NCBI GenBank assembly: GCA_903881265.1
Contig: CAIRSV010000324.1
Coordinates: 1-5,232 of the forward strand
DNA: 5,232 bases
Origin: an uncultured Bacteroidota bacterium
GTDB taxonomy: Bacteria > Bacteroidota > Bacteroidia > Chitinophagales > Chitinophagaceae
Reading direction: 5' to 3'
The notes under the pieces: generated by a model
Seen by the model: the letters and a program-made list of their open reading frames with translations, nothing else
What the model was told of the DNA's origin: nothing
The model's database searches: none
In this document: positions 1 through 5,232 of the stretch, one piece after another
How positions within the stretch are numbered: position 1 is the stretch's first letter
Layout: the number at the start of each line of letters is the position of its first letter
Position numbers and translations under genes: made by a program

Positions 1-675
1 GCTGCTTGTATACGTTAGCCCTGATGTCGGCCAGGTAAGCGAATCGCAGGCCGTGGCATTTTGAGAGGACGACGTGCTAGCATTAATAGTTAAGTCTACG
101 TTGCTTGTTTGAACACATCCGAACGAATTTAGGTTGGTGTATGTGTAGTTGCCTGATGTGGTATATGTTTGTCCATCCGCAGCCCAAACATATGAATCGC
201 AGGCGGTAACTGCGGCATTCGATATAGCTGCATTGAGCGTTAATTGCAACGTTTCTGTGTTGACACATCCTGCCGCATTCAATGATGTGGAGGTATACGC
301 ACCACTCGCTGTATAGGTCAACCCATTGGCAGACCAAGTGTATGAATCACAGGCAGTATCCGCACTTGTTGATGCGCTATTATTATTGACAGTCAAGGAT
401 AAACTTGCCGTATTAACACATCCATCTGCATTCAATGTTGTAACAGTATAGATACCACTTTCTGTATAGGTCGAATTGTTAGCAGGCCAAGTATATGAAT
501 CACATGCCGTTTGCGATGTTGATGAAGTAGAACTGTTATTGATAGTTAGATTAAGATAGGTTGTATCATAACAAGTAGGATTCGCCGTTTGTGGCGTTGT
601 TTTATAATACGTCCCTGTCGCTGTATATGTATTTCCATTACCTGATGGTGCCGCCCACGTATATGAATCACAAGC
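1..675 (-). repeat. Tandem ACDSYTW repeats, about 51 codons each (4 full units plus a fragment)
   Basis: Units start at 675, 507, 354, 204 and 51 (minus strand), giving lengths of 56, 51, 50 and 51 codons and a 17-codon fragment at the window edge. Each opens A-C-D-S-Y-T-W (last two varied: Y-V-W, L-T-W), continues T-Y-T-x-S-G-x-Y-T, then N-A-x-G-C and a closing L-x-L-T-x-N strand. The two Cys of units 2-4 lie exactly 28 residues apart (33 in unit 1), which suggests one disulfide per unit. The nucleotide core GCn-TGT-GAT-TCA-TAy is nearly invariant in units 1-3 and drifts in units 4 and 5. The array continues outside the window. The closest known type is the short beta-sandwich repeat common in Bacteroidota adhesin-like proteins. 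Confidence 0.9.
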
Positions 676-1368
676 CGATGCAGTGACATTCGTGATAACA
701 GGCACACATACTGCGGGTGGGTTTAACTTGAATGGTGATGCCCCAGCTGGATTAGGTGTCATTATAGCTGATAACCCTGTTGTTGAACTGATGGCAGACG
801 AAGCCCCTGGAGGTGTTATAAAACACGTGGCTACGCAAGCTGTTTTGCCAGCTAACGCATTCACTTGTATTGGAGTAAAGGTACTACATTGCGTAAATGG
901 ATTAAAATTTACAGGGAACGATGTCGCTGATGTTTGTACTTGCACAGTCGCTAAACGTATAGGAACACCTGCGACTAAAGGAGCTCCGTTGCCTGAAGCA
1001 TTCGTTGTTGTAAAGCGCAGGTGGTACGAACCAGCACAAACCCCTGTTGTTATCGAAGTGGATGTAACACCTGCAACAGGCCCACCACTAGCGTCGATAC
1101 TCGGATCGCGACTAATAAATGTTTGAGAAATAACACCACCATTGGCAATTCCGGTGGCGGTGTTTAACCCCCACGAATAACCTCTAACTGAAATCGCCGT
1201 TGTACCTGTGTTTGTCATCATCACATCGTACCGAAATACATTCGGAGCAGTCTGCACAAAATTGGTCACAGTAAAAAGAATGGCTGTCTGCGAAAATCCA
1301 ATGAAAGACATCCCTGTCATTAAGAACAGGAGGAAAGCCTTCTTCGCATACGATAGATGCAGACTCAT
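1..1368 (-). CDS. Secreted repeat protein with N-terminal beta domain and ACDSYTW repeats (3'-partial)
   Basis: The frame is open from an in-frame TAA at 1486-1488 to the left edge, with no stop, so the C-terminus lies outside the window. In-frame ATGs end at 1473, 1449, 1425 and 1368. I prefer 1368: it is preceded by a run of A and gives a normal 26-residue signal peptide (two Lys, then a hydrophobic stretch ending G-F-S-Q). The 1473 start would add 35 polar residues before it. With the 1368 start, 456 residues are visible: signal peptide (1-26), a beta-rich domain (about 27-223), then repeats opening with A-C-D-S-Y-T-W at about residue 232. Each repeat has two Cys, probably a disulfide. No catalytic motif is seen. 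Such repeats are frequent in large exported proteins of Bacteroidota, so I infer a surface or secreted structural/adhesive role. Specific function is unknown. The export signal at the missing C-terminus (for example a type IX sorting domain) cannot be judged. Confidence 0.88.
   Translation of the reverse strand, partial: MSLHLSYAKKAFLLFLMTGMSFIGFSQTAILFTVTNFVQTAPNVFRYDVMMTNTGTTAISVRGYSWGLNTATGIANGGVISQTFISRDPSIDASGGPVAGVTSTSITTGVCAGSYHLRFTTTNASGNGAPLVAGVPIRLATVQVQTSATSFPVNFNPFTQCSTFTPIQVNALAGKTACVATCFITPPGASSAISSTTGLSAIMTPNPAGASPFKLNPPAVCVPVITNVTASACDSYTWAAPSGNGNTYTATGTYYKTTPQTANPTCYDTTYLNLTINNSSTSSTSQTACDSYTWPANNSTYTESGIYTVTTLNADGCVNTASLSLTVNNNSASTSADTACDSYTWSANGLTYTASGAYTSTSLNAAGCVNTETLQLTLNAAISNAAVTACDSYVWAADGQTYTTSGNYTYTNLNSFGCVQTSNVDLTINASTSSSQNATACDSLTWPTSGLTYTSS
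700..1290 (-). other. N-terminal beta-rich domain of the repeat protein
   Basis: About 197 residues follow the signal peptide and precede the first repeat. Visible marks are an F-R-Y-D-V-M-M-T-N-T-G-T-T stretch followed by G-Y-S-W-G, a central S-R-D-P, and a late N-F-N-P-F. The alternating hydrophobic/Thr pattern with conserved Gly-Tyr predicts a beta sandwich. I recognise the pattern as one that opens many large exported Bacteroidota proteins, but I know no established name for it. The fold might resemble cohesin or other carbohydrate/protein-binding sandwiches; that is a guess from secondary-structure pattern only. Confidence 0.5.
1291..1368 (-). other. Signal peptide of the repeat protein
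   Basis: The 26 codons from the preferred ATG read as a short basic n-region (Y-A-K-K), a hydrophobic core (A-F-L-L-F-L-M-T-G-M) and a small-residue end (F-I-G-F-S) followed by Q-T. Cleavage is most likely just before or just after the Gln, as is common in Bacteroidota exported proteins. This is Sec-type export, and no lipobox Cys is present, so a lipoprotein is unlikely. It is the main argument for choosing 1368 over the upstream ATGs at 1425 and 1473. Confidence 0.75.
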
Positions 1369-1620
1369 TTTTTTTGTGGTGCGTGGCAATACGCAGCTTG
1401 ATTGATTAGCTATGGTGTTTTTCATAGCGCTATTTTTTACAATACGCATAGTAGTTGCGGTTTTACTGTTCATGATACAATAGTTTTATTGACTGACAAG
1501 GTGATAGACTGTTTGTTATAATAATACCTAACACTACCAACAACATAGACCGCACGATGCCATGTTTGAACCATAGCAACACGGCGAGTGTATTGGTAAT
1601 AGATGGGCATAAGGCCATGT
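1369..1620 (-). other. Intergenic gap between the two surface-protein genes
   Basis: This is 252 bases to the preferred start at 1368, or 147 bases (1474-1620) to the longest possible start. I see no RNA gene, no strong hairpin followed by a T tract, and no clear Bacteroidota promoter (TTTG with TAnnTTTG). The 9-mer gccatgttt occurs twice on the plus strand (1559-1567 and 1614-1622), the second copy overlapping the distal stop codon of the upstream gene. A weak bulged hairpin lies at 1577-1595. The region just upstream of 1473 is A/T-rich. Without a visible terminator, the second gene may be read from the upstream transcript. Confidence 0.5.
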
Positions 1621-1728
1621 TTAAGGATGAACTGAGTATACAAAATTGGAGATATTCAAGTCGGTTATTGGGTAATCCAATAAATCGACATTGCCATCGC
1701 CATTGATGTCGGTAGCGAGATAGCCCTA
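1621..1728 (-). pseudogene. In-frame C-terminal remnant beyond an amber codon
   Basis: Directly after the TAG at 1726-1728 the same frame reads 34 sense codons and ends at TAA (1621-1623). They begin G-Y-L-A-T, then give a perfect calcium loop D-I-N-G-D-G-N-V-D-L-L-D (1675-1710), and close N-F-V-Y-S-V-H-P, a plausible natural protein end. The loop repeats the one just before the TAG (1765-1800). There is no ATG in this stretch, so it cannot be a gene of its own. It is the second half of the upstream protein's dockerin-like domain, either cut off by a nonsense change, reached by readthrough, or separated by a sequencing error. Confidence 0.85.
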
Positions 1729-1800
1729 TTCAAAATTCATGTTGTCGATATCCAACAGGGACATATCTAGTAAATCAATGTTCTCATCTTGATTGATATC
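1621..1800 (-). other. Dockerin-type calcium-loop pair, split by TAG
   Basis: Loop 1 (1765-1800) reads D-I-N-Q-D-E-N-I-D-L-L-D and loop 2 (1675-1710) reads D-I-N-G-D-G-N-V-D-L-L-D, 30 codons apart. Both have acidic/amide ligands at loop positions 1, 3, 5, 7, 9 and 12, as in type I dockerin and EF-hand-like calcium sites. Loop 1 has Glu at position 6, where Gly is nearly universal; loop 2 keeps Gly. Aligning the two repeats puts the TAG opposite a Tyr codon (TAC) in repeat 2. In dockerins both loops are needed for a stable fold, so the stop should disrupt the domain. Whether it binds a cohesin-like partner is unknown; many Bacteroidota proteins carry this tail without a known cellulosome. Confidence 0.82.
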
Positions 1801-4800
1801 CGCTGAATAAAAGCCCCAAATGCCAGGCTCTAACAATACTTGATTATTGCCATATGCCTTACTCGATGCCGTACTAAAATCATAATTAGTAATCGCTGAC
1901 ATCAATACAGGCTGACTGCTCCACGTAAGAATTGTATTGCGGTGATTAATGACGATATAATAACTATTATTCGTCACCGAACCTTGAAAGCTGCATTGCA
2001 GTGTACCATTTGTTTTGAGTGTAGCCAAACTAGTTTTGACAACACCATACGGCGGCGTCGTCGAATGTAGTTCAACCACAACATAATCACAATTGGGAAT
2101 GCTTGCACTGCCAATAGCACCTTGATTATATAAGACACGCTCCATCAGACCTGCCCCGATATAATACCCTTGCAGATAGAATTTAGCGTTTAAGGTGACA
2201 GGATTACAATTGCTTACATTCATCGTATAGGTATAGGCATTACCGACACAGCCATTGGCCTTCGGAAGTATCGTAACCAAGGCACTGCCAATTGGACCCG
2301 CTGTAAAAGCAGGCAAGCCAAAAACATTGGTTTGATTAGGCATTCCTTTTGAGGCACCACCACTGATATCGAACGATACATTGACTGGTGAACCCGACAA
2401 TAATACCGCAGATACTGATTGACCATTGCAATAATTTTGATTGCCAATCGGTGTAACTATTGGCTGTGGCTTTACAGTAAGCATCATAGCGGCTGTGGAT
2501 GTACAACCATAACTATTGGTACCCGTAACAGTATACGTCGTTGATTGCAATGGCGTTGCCGTCACAGACGATAGGTTGCTCGCGTTCAAGTCGGTTGATG
2601 GCAACCATGTATAAGAAGGTGCACCTGATGCATTGAGCACCGTGCTGACACCATAGCAAAATAAGGTATTTGCAGACACCACGCCGACATTAGGACGCGG
2701 ATTCACCACGACAGTAATTGTTTGCGTTGAGCTACATCCAAACACATCACTACCTGTGACGGTATACGTTGCAGTGGCTGTAGGCACAAATGAGATACCA
2801 TCTTGCACCCCATTGCTCCACACATACGATAATGCGCCGCTACCTTCTAGTCGAAGACTATCATCAACACAAAGCACCGCTGAAGGCGTTGCTTGTAGTG
2901 CAGTAACAGGCATCGATATATTCACGAGTACACTATCGGTACAGGATTGATAGCTATTGGATGCGGTGCAATAATAGAGGGTATTTTGTGATGGTGTTAC
3001 CCACTCTGTTTGCGCACTACCACCTGATGACCAACTAATAGTTTGGTACGAACTATTATTAGCTGCTTCGAGTTGAAGTGAGGTGCCCGTGCAAATCGTA
3101 GTATCATTTGTAAGGACTGCCATACTCACAAGACTGACAAAGACACTGTCTGTGCTTGAACAATGTGCGTTACTGACCGTGCACGAATACATCCCTGTTT
3201 GATTGACCTGTATGGTTTGTGTGGTATCCCCTGTGCTCCATAGATAAGATACATAACCAGCACCGGCATCTAGCAATTGCGCATTGCCACAAACCCTTAT
3301 GCTATCCGCTGCAATAAAATTACCCGGCACCGAATGCACTAATACATTGATAGTATCGTAGCAAGTATTAATGCCATCTGTTAAGCTGCACGTATAGGTG
3401 CTATCATTCGACGGATTGACCCAAAGTGAAAAATCGGTTGAGCCTGTGGACCAGGTTGCTTGTAAATTGGTTGAGAATAAAGAAATGTTTTGGACTGTGT
3501 TTGTTCGACCTGCCGAACCGCTTCCTCCCTGACAGGCAGTGTTACCTAATCTACCGCCATTACCGCCACTCACATTCAAACCGATAGTAGAAGATAAACC
3601 TTGTGTGGTAATTTGACCGCCGCTGCCAGCGCCTCCGCCGCCATTATTGCTATAATCATTCGCATTATCACCATGCTGTCCCTTGCTTTGGATAGTGCCA
3701 TTACCAATGATAGTATCCGCAAATAATATAATACCTCCGCCACCAGAACCGCCAAAACCTCCGTAAGGATTGTATGGATTAATGTTATTTACTCCACCAC
3801 TTCCTCCACCCGATCCAAGAACGAGTCTATTCTGAGGCAGCGAAAGTGTATTACCGCCAAAACCGCTATAATTATAATTACACCATCCATAGCTGCAATT
3901 GCACCAATACCAATAACACCAATAATACCAGTGCCAATTATATTGAGAACCGACGGAACCATTTGTAGCATAGCCGCCACCGCCACCGCCTTGCGCATGG
4001 GAAGGTTCTGAGTTACCGCCGCCACCACCACCGGTATTTTCTGTATAGTAACGGGTACCGTTTCCAAACAAACTTTCACCTTGATATCCGCCACCAGAGT
4101 TTACACCCTGACCACCTCGATATCCTTTTCCATTGGCTTCAACCACACCGCCATTGATAATGCGTAAGGTATCACGTGAGGAGATGCATAATACGCCACC
4201 GGTTTGTCCATCCCAGGCATGACAAGTCACTGTACCTTCAACCGTGAGGTTTCCAAAAGTAGGGATGCGAATCAATTGACAACGCATGCCATTCTGATCT
4301 GAATACGTGTATTGTAACGCTGAATCAAGTACAACTGTATTGCTTGTAACAGATATAATTTTATGGATTTCATACTGTCCGATATTATTGTAGCCATTGC
4401 CGGCATTGTCTTGCATGACAACCAACAAGACAGCATCTCCAGGTTGCAAACCTGTTGATTGCTGCACTTGAACTTGCGTTGAACCGGCCAAATTATTGCC
4501 CGTAATAACAGTGCGCACCGAATCTGAATAATAGGTTTGACCTGATGCGATTACTTTATTTGAAACGTTCATTAAACCCGGACTTTGTACTTGCAAGGTC
4601 AAACCATCGCCGGCACAAATCTCGGCACTCGCGCTTACTATGTCAATGCCAGGATAACTCATATAAGTGGTATCACTCGAATAACACAAGCCATCGGATA
4701 CACGACAGGTATAAAAACCACTTTGAGTAATCGCAGTCTGTTCGCTCGTATCACCATTTGTCCATAAATAATTCACATATCCATTGCCCGCATGTAATAC

Positions 4801-5232
4801 TTGGTTAGGTAAACAATTCAATAAAGTATCAGCCGTAAACAGATGCGCTGTGAAGGTATCGATACTCACTTGCACACTGTCAGTACAAGCACCAATTCCA
4901 TTACTGACCGTGCAGTAATATGTAGTAGGATGTGTTGGATTGACAGAAAGTGAGGACGAAATATTCCCCGTGCTCCATGCGTAGGATAATTGTGAATATA
5001 CAATCCAAGACGGGCTATTAATGATATTTAAATTATTCTGGCTATTTACACCAGCATGAACAATGGCTCCTTGCCCTTCATTAAATAAATAAAATTCGTA
5101 TGCATTATTATTGGCATGAGCATTCACCTGTTGTGTGATTTCATTCTGCGTCATAGAATAATTCCAAATACCAAATTTTCTAATTAATCCATTGAACCAA
5201 CCATAATTACTATGCCCGCCAAGACCTCCATA
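1726..5232 (-). CDS. Giant multidomain surface protein: LamG-like, Ig/PKD-like, Gly-rich insert, dockerin-like tail (5'-partial)
   Basis: The frame is open from the right edge (1168 visible codons) to a TAG at 1726-1728. The first in-frame ATG (5152-5154) is not the start: the 26 codons before it read F-N-G-L-I-R-K-F-G-I-W-N, the end of a LamG-like fold. Domain order from the N-terminal side: LamG-like tail (5005-5232), Ig type 1 second half (4858-4992), Ig type 2 (4636-4857), Ig type 1 split by a long insert (4576-4635 and 3331-3462, insert 3463-4575), Ig type 2 (3115-3330), Ig type 1 (2905-3114), three Ig/PKD-like domains (2206-2904), a conserved beta module (1810-2199) and one calcium loop before the TAG. 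No enzyme motif or membrane segment is visible. I infer an exported adhesive or structural protein; the ligand is unknown. The stop falls inside a paired calcium-binding domain, so the product probably lacks its last 35 residues relative to the ancestor. Confidence 0.92.
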   Translation of the reverse strand, partial: YGGLGGHSNYGWFNGLIRKFGIWNYSMTQNEITQQVNAHANNNAYEFYLFNEGQGAIVHAGVNSQNNLNIINSPSWIVYSQLSYAWSTGNISSSLSVNPTHPTTYYCTVSNGIGACTDSVQVSIDTFTAHLFTADTLLNCLPNQVLHAGNGYVNYLWTNGDTSEQTAITQSGFYTCRVSDGLCYSSDTTYMSYPGIDIVSASAEICAGDGLTLQVQSPGLMNVSNKVIASGQTYYSDSVRTVITGNNLAGSTQVQVQQSTGLQPGDAVLLVVMQDNAGNGYNNIGQYEIHKIISVTSNTVVLDSALQYTYSDQNGMRCQLIRIPTFGNLTVEGTVTCHAWDGQTGGVLCISSRDTLRIINGGVVEANGKGYRGGQGVNSGGGYQGESLFGNGTRYYTENTGGGGGGNSEPSHAQGGGGGGYATNGSVGSQYNWHWYYWCYWYWCNCSYGWCNYNYSGFGGNTLSLPQNRLVLGSGGGSGGVNNINPYNPYGGFGGSGGGGIILFADTIIGNGTIQSKGQHGDNANDYSNNGGGGAGSGGQITTQGLSSTIGLNVSGGNGGRLGNTACQGGSGSAGRTNTVQNISLFSTNLQATWSTGSTDFSLWVNPSNDSTYTCSLTDGINTCYDTINVLVHSVPGNFIAADSIRVCGNAQLLDAGAGYVSYLWSTGDTTQTIQVNQTGMYSCTVSNAHCSSTDSVFVSLVSMAVLTNDTTICTGTSLQLEAANNSSYQTISWSSGGSAQTEWVTPSQNTLYYCTASNSYQSCTDSVLVNISMPVTALQATPSAVLCVDDSLRLEGSGALSYVWSNGVQDGISFVPTATATYTVTGSDVFGCSSTQTITVVVNPRPNVGVVSANTLFCYGVSTVLNASGAPSYTWLPSTDLNASNLSSVTATPLQSTTYTVTGTNSYGCTSTAAMMLTVKPQPIVTPIGNQNYCNGQSVSAVLLSGSPVNVSFDISGGASKGMPNQTNVFGLPAFTAGPIGSALVTILPKANGCVGNAYTYTMNVSNCNPVTLNAKFYLQGYYIGAGLMERVLYNQGAIGSASIPNCDYVVVELHSTTPPYGVVKTSLATLKTNGTLQCSFQGSVTNNSYYIVINHRNTILTWSSQPVLMSAITNYDFSTASSKAYGNNQVLLEPGIWGFYSADINQDENIDLLDMSLLDIDNMNFE
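1810..2199 (-). other. Conserved beta module preceding the dockerin-like tail
   Basis: This is about 130 residues opening V-T-L-N-A-K-F-Y-L-Q-G-Y-Y, with C-D-Y-V-V-V-E-L-H-S-T-T-P-P-Y in the middle and N-S-Y-Y-I-V-I-N-H-R-N-T near the end, followed by W-S and Y-D-F-S-T-A-S-S-K-A-Y-G. I recognise this combination as a block that commonly sits just before the calcium-loop tail in large exported Bacteroidota proteins, but I cannot give it an established name. The strand pattern suggests a beta sandwich of fibronectin/CARDB-like size. Its conservation as a unit with the tail supports the view that the tail beyond the TAG belongs to this gene. Confidence 0.6.
2206..2904 (-). repeat. Three C-terminal Ig/PKD-like domains
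   Basis: Domain 4 (2698-2904) and domain 5 (2458-2697) show the pattern L-C/F-C early, S-Y-x-W, T-A-T-Y-T-V-T-G and a late G-C, closing with V-N-P or V-K-P linkers. Domain 6 (2206-2457) is a diverged PKD-like unit with N-Y-C-N-G-Q, F-G-L-P-A-F-T and A-N-G-C. Unlike the earlier Ig-like domains they lack the Cys in the Y-Y-C/Y-T-C strand. They probably act as spacers holding the N-terminal modules away from the surface. The exact Pfam family cannot be settled by eye. Confidence 0.7.
3091..3390 (-). repeat. Ig type 1/type 2 two-domain unit, copy 2
   Basis: This is the second copy of the six-Cys unit, offset from copy 1 by exactly 508 codons (1524 bases). Every Cys-to-Cys distance is the same: 9, 24, 36, 7 and 23. 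Recognisable matches are A-G-A-G-Y-V-S-Y-L-W and T-G-M-Y-S-C in the type 2 domain and I-C-T-G at the end. After it comes a third type 1 domain with no long insert, which serves as the reference for the uninterrupted fold. Confidence 0.85.
3505..4152 (-). repeat. Glycine-rich low-complexity segment
   Basis: About 216 residues contain several runs of four to six Gly plus many G-G-x-G-G motifs, separated by loops rich in Asn, Ser and Tyr. On the plus strand this shows as stretches of ccgccaccgcc type. The spacing of Gly-rich motifs and longer polar/aromatic loops suggests stacked polyglycine helices or a glycine-rich beta-helix rather than disorder. Assembly errors and recombination are more likely here than elsewhere in the gene. 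Confidence 0.75.
3868..3942 (-). other. Aromatic/cysteine-rich loop in the Gly-rich segment
   Basis: These 25 codons hold 8 Tyr, 6 Trp and 4 Cys (18 of 25 residues). They begin Y-N-W-H-W-Y-Y-W-C-Y-W-Y-W-C and end in a C-x-C, W-C and N-Y-N-Y series. The DNA core is near-repetitive in TGG/TAT codons. Glycine-rich sequence in the same frame continues on both sides, so this is not a frameshift. No family I know matches it. It could be an exposed binding loop, a metal or disulfide cluster, or a slippage product of TATTGG repeats. Confidence 0.7.
4615..4914 (-). repeat. Ig type 1/type 2 two-domain unit, copy 1
   Basis: This stretch holds six Cys codons, first codon at 4912-4914 and last at 4615-4617. 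Their successive distances are 9, 24, 36, 7 and 23 residues. It runs from the Y-Y-C strand of the first Ig type 1 domain, through a whole type 2 domain (A-G-N-G-Y-V-N-Y-L-W, S-G-F-Y-T-C), to the I-C-A-G-D start of the next type 1 domain. The same series recurs with identical spacing at 3091-3390. Confidence 0.85.
5005..5232 (-). other. End of a LamG/ConA-like module (N-terminal part outside window)
   Basis: The edge codons read F-N-G-L-I-R-K-F-G-I-W-N-Y-S-M-T-Q-N-E-I, matching the usual close of Laminin_G_3-type domains (F-x-G-x-I-D-E-V-x-I-W-N-R-A-L-S-x-x-E-I). Then follows Y-E-F-Y-L-F-N-E-G-Q-G, similar to the G-Y-W-x-F-N-E-G-x-G start of a following LamG unit or linker. Such modules usually bind glycans or protein ligands. 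The piece leads straight into the second half of an Ig type 1 domain, mirroring the position of the Gly-rich insert in the next one. Confidence 0.65.

Larger units (their letters stand above)
3463..4575 (-). other. Long module inserted inside an Ig type 1 domain (AgmC-like plus Gly-rich)
   Basis: About 371 residues separate the first strand (I-C-A-G-D-G-L-T-L) from the core Trp strand (A-T-W-S-T-G) of one Ig-like domain. The front part (about 4111-4518) has G-D-A-V-L-L-V-V-M-Q, G-Q-Y-E-I-H-K-I, R-I-P-T-F-G-N-L-T-V, W-D-G-Q-T-G-G-V-L and A-N-G-K-G-Y-R-G-G. These resemble the domain seen in AgmC-type gliding-motility proteins and related outer-surface proteins. The back part is glycine-rich. 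Its role is unknown; I infer a display or binding module carried on the Ig scaffold. The AgmC likeness is from memory of the motif order, not from a search. Confidence 0.6.

Noticed and set aside
683..1126. 147-codon open frame on the plus strand
   Set aside because: It lies wholly antisense to the second protein's N-terminal domain and start of repeats, whose frame has coherent domains and Cys spacing. The plus-strand reading shows no recognisable motif.
1515..1543. TTGTTG, 17-base spacer, TATAAC on the minus strand, like an E. coli promoter
   Set aside because: Bacteroidota primary promoters use TTTG and TAnnTTTG rather than these boxes, and the -35 match is poor. No TAnnTTTG was found nearby.
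1577..1595. Bulged hairpin (CAA-TA-CAC / GTGTTG) as a terminator for the upstream gene
   Set aside because: It has only six base pairs with a two-base bulge and is not followed by a T tract.
1559..1622. Two copies of gccatgttt, 55 bases apart, as operator or attachment sites
   Set aside because: A single 9-base match in a short gap is not enough; it has no dyad symmetry and there is no integrase nearby.
1726..1728. TAG recoded genome-wide (as in some crAss-like phages)
   Set aside because: No other in-frame TAG occurs in over 1600 visible codons of the two genes, and the content is bacterial surface protein rather than phage.
3789..4094. 101-codon minus-strand frame with a hydrophobic G-I-I-G-V-I-G-I-G stretch resembling a membrane helix
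   Set aside because: It is a shifted reading of the TATTGG-rich DNA encoding the aromatic loop and the Gly-rich region. The main frame is continuous and Gly-rich on both sides.
5152..5154. ATG as the start of the large upstream protein
   Set aside because: The 26 codons before it are open and spell the conserved end of a LamG-like domain, so the Met is internal.

Overview
The window looks like part of a chromosome from a free-living member of Bacteroidota, probably near the Chitinophagales/Sphingobacteriales. This rests on protein style only: serial Ig/PKD-like domains with W-S-T-G and T-Y-T-V motifs, cysteine-paired A-C-D-S-Y-T-W repeats, a dockerin-like C-terminus, and A-rich rather than Shine-Dalgarno start regions. 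No RNA gene, CRISPR array, IS element or origin was seen.

Layout: two large genes, both on the minus strand and both cut by the window edges. Gene A (5232 down to 1726, 5' end outside) encodes a mosaic cell-surface or secreted protein of at least 1168 residues. From the N-terminal side it carries the end of a LamG-like module, an alternating series of two Ig-like domain types, a 368-residue module inserted inside one of those Ig domains (AgmC-like start, then glycine-rich low complexity with a W/Y/C-rich loop), three more Ig/PKD-like domains, a conserved beta module, and a pair of dockerin-type calcium loops. An in-frame TAG at 1726-1728 cuts this last pair in half. The same frame stays open for 34 more codons and supplies the second calcium loop, so the intact ancestral gene very likely ended at 1621.

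Gene B (1368 or 1473 down to 1, 3' end outside) starts after a gap of 147-252 bases. It encodes a signal peptide, an N-terminal beta domain and at least four and a third copies of an about 51-residue A-C-D-S-Y-T-W repeat. It has no stop inside the window.

Both products look extracellular and are probably adhesive or structural. No catalytic domain is visible. The genes point the same way and no convincing terminator lies between them, so co-transcription is possible but not shown. The main points of interest are the amber codon in the calcium-binding tail, the domain-in-domain architecture with exact cysteine spacing, and the aromatic/cysteine loop in the glycine-rich insert.
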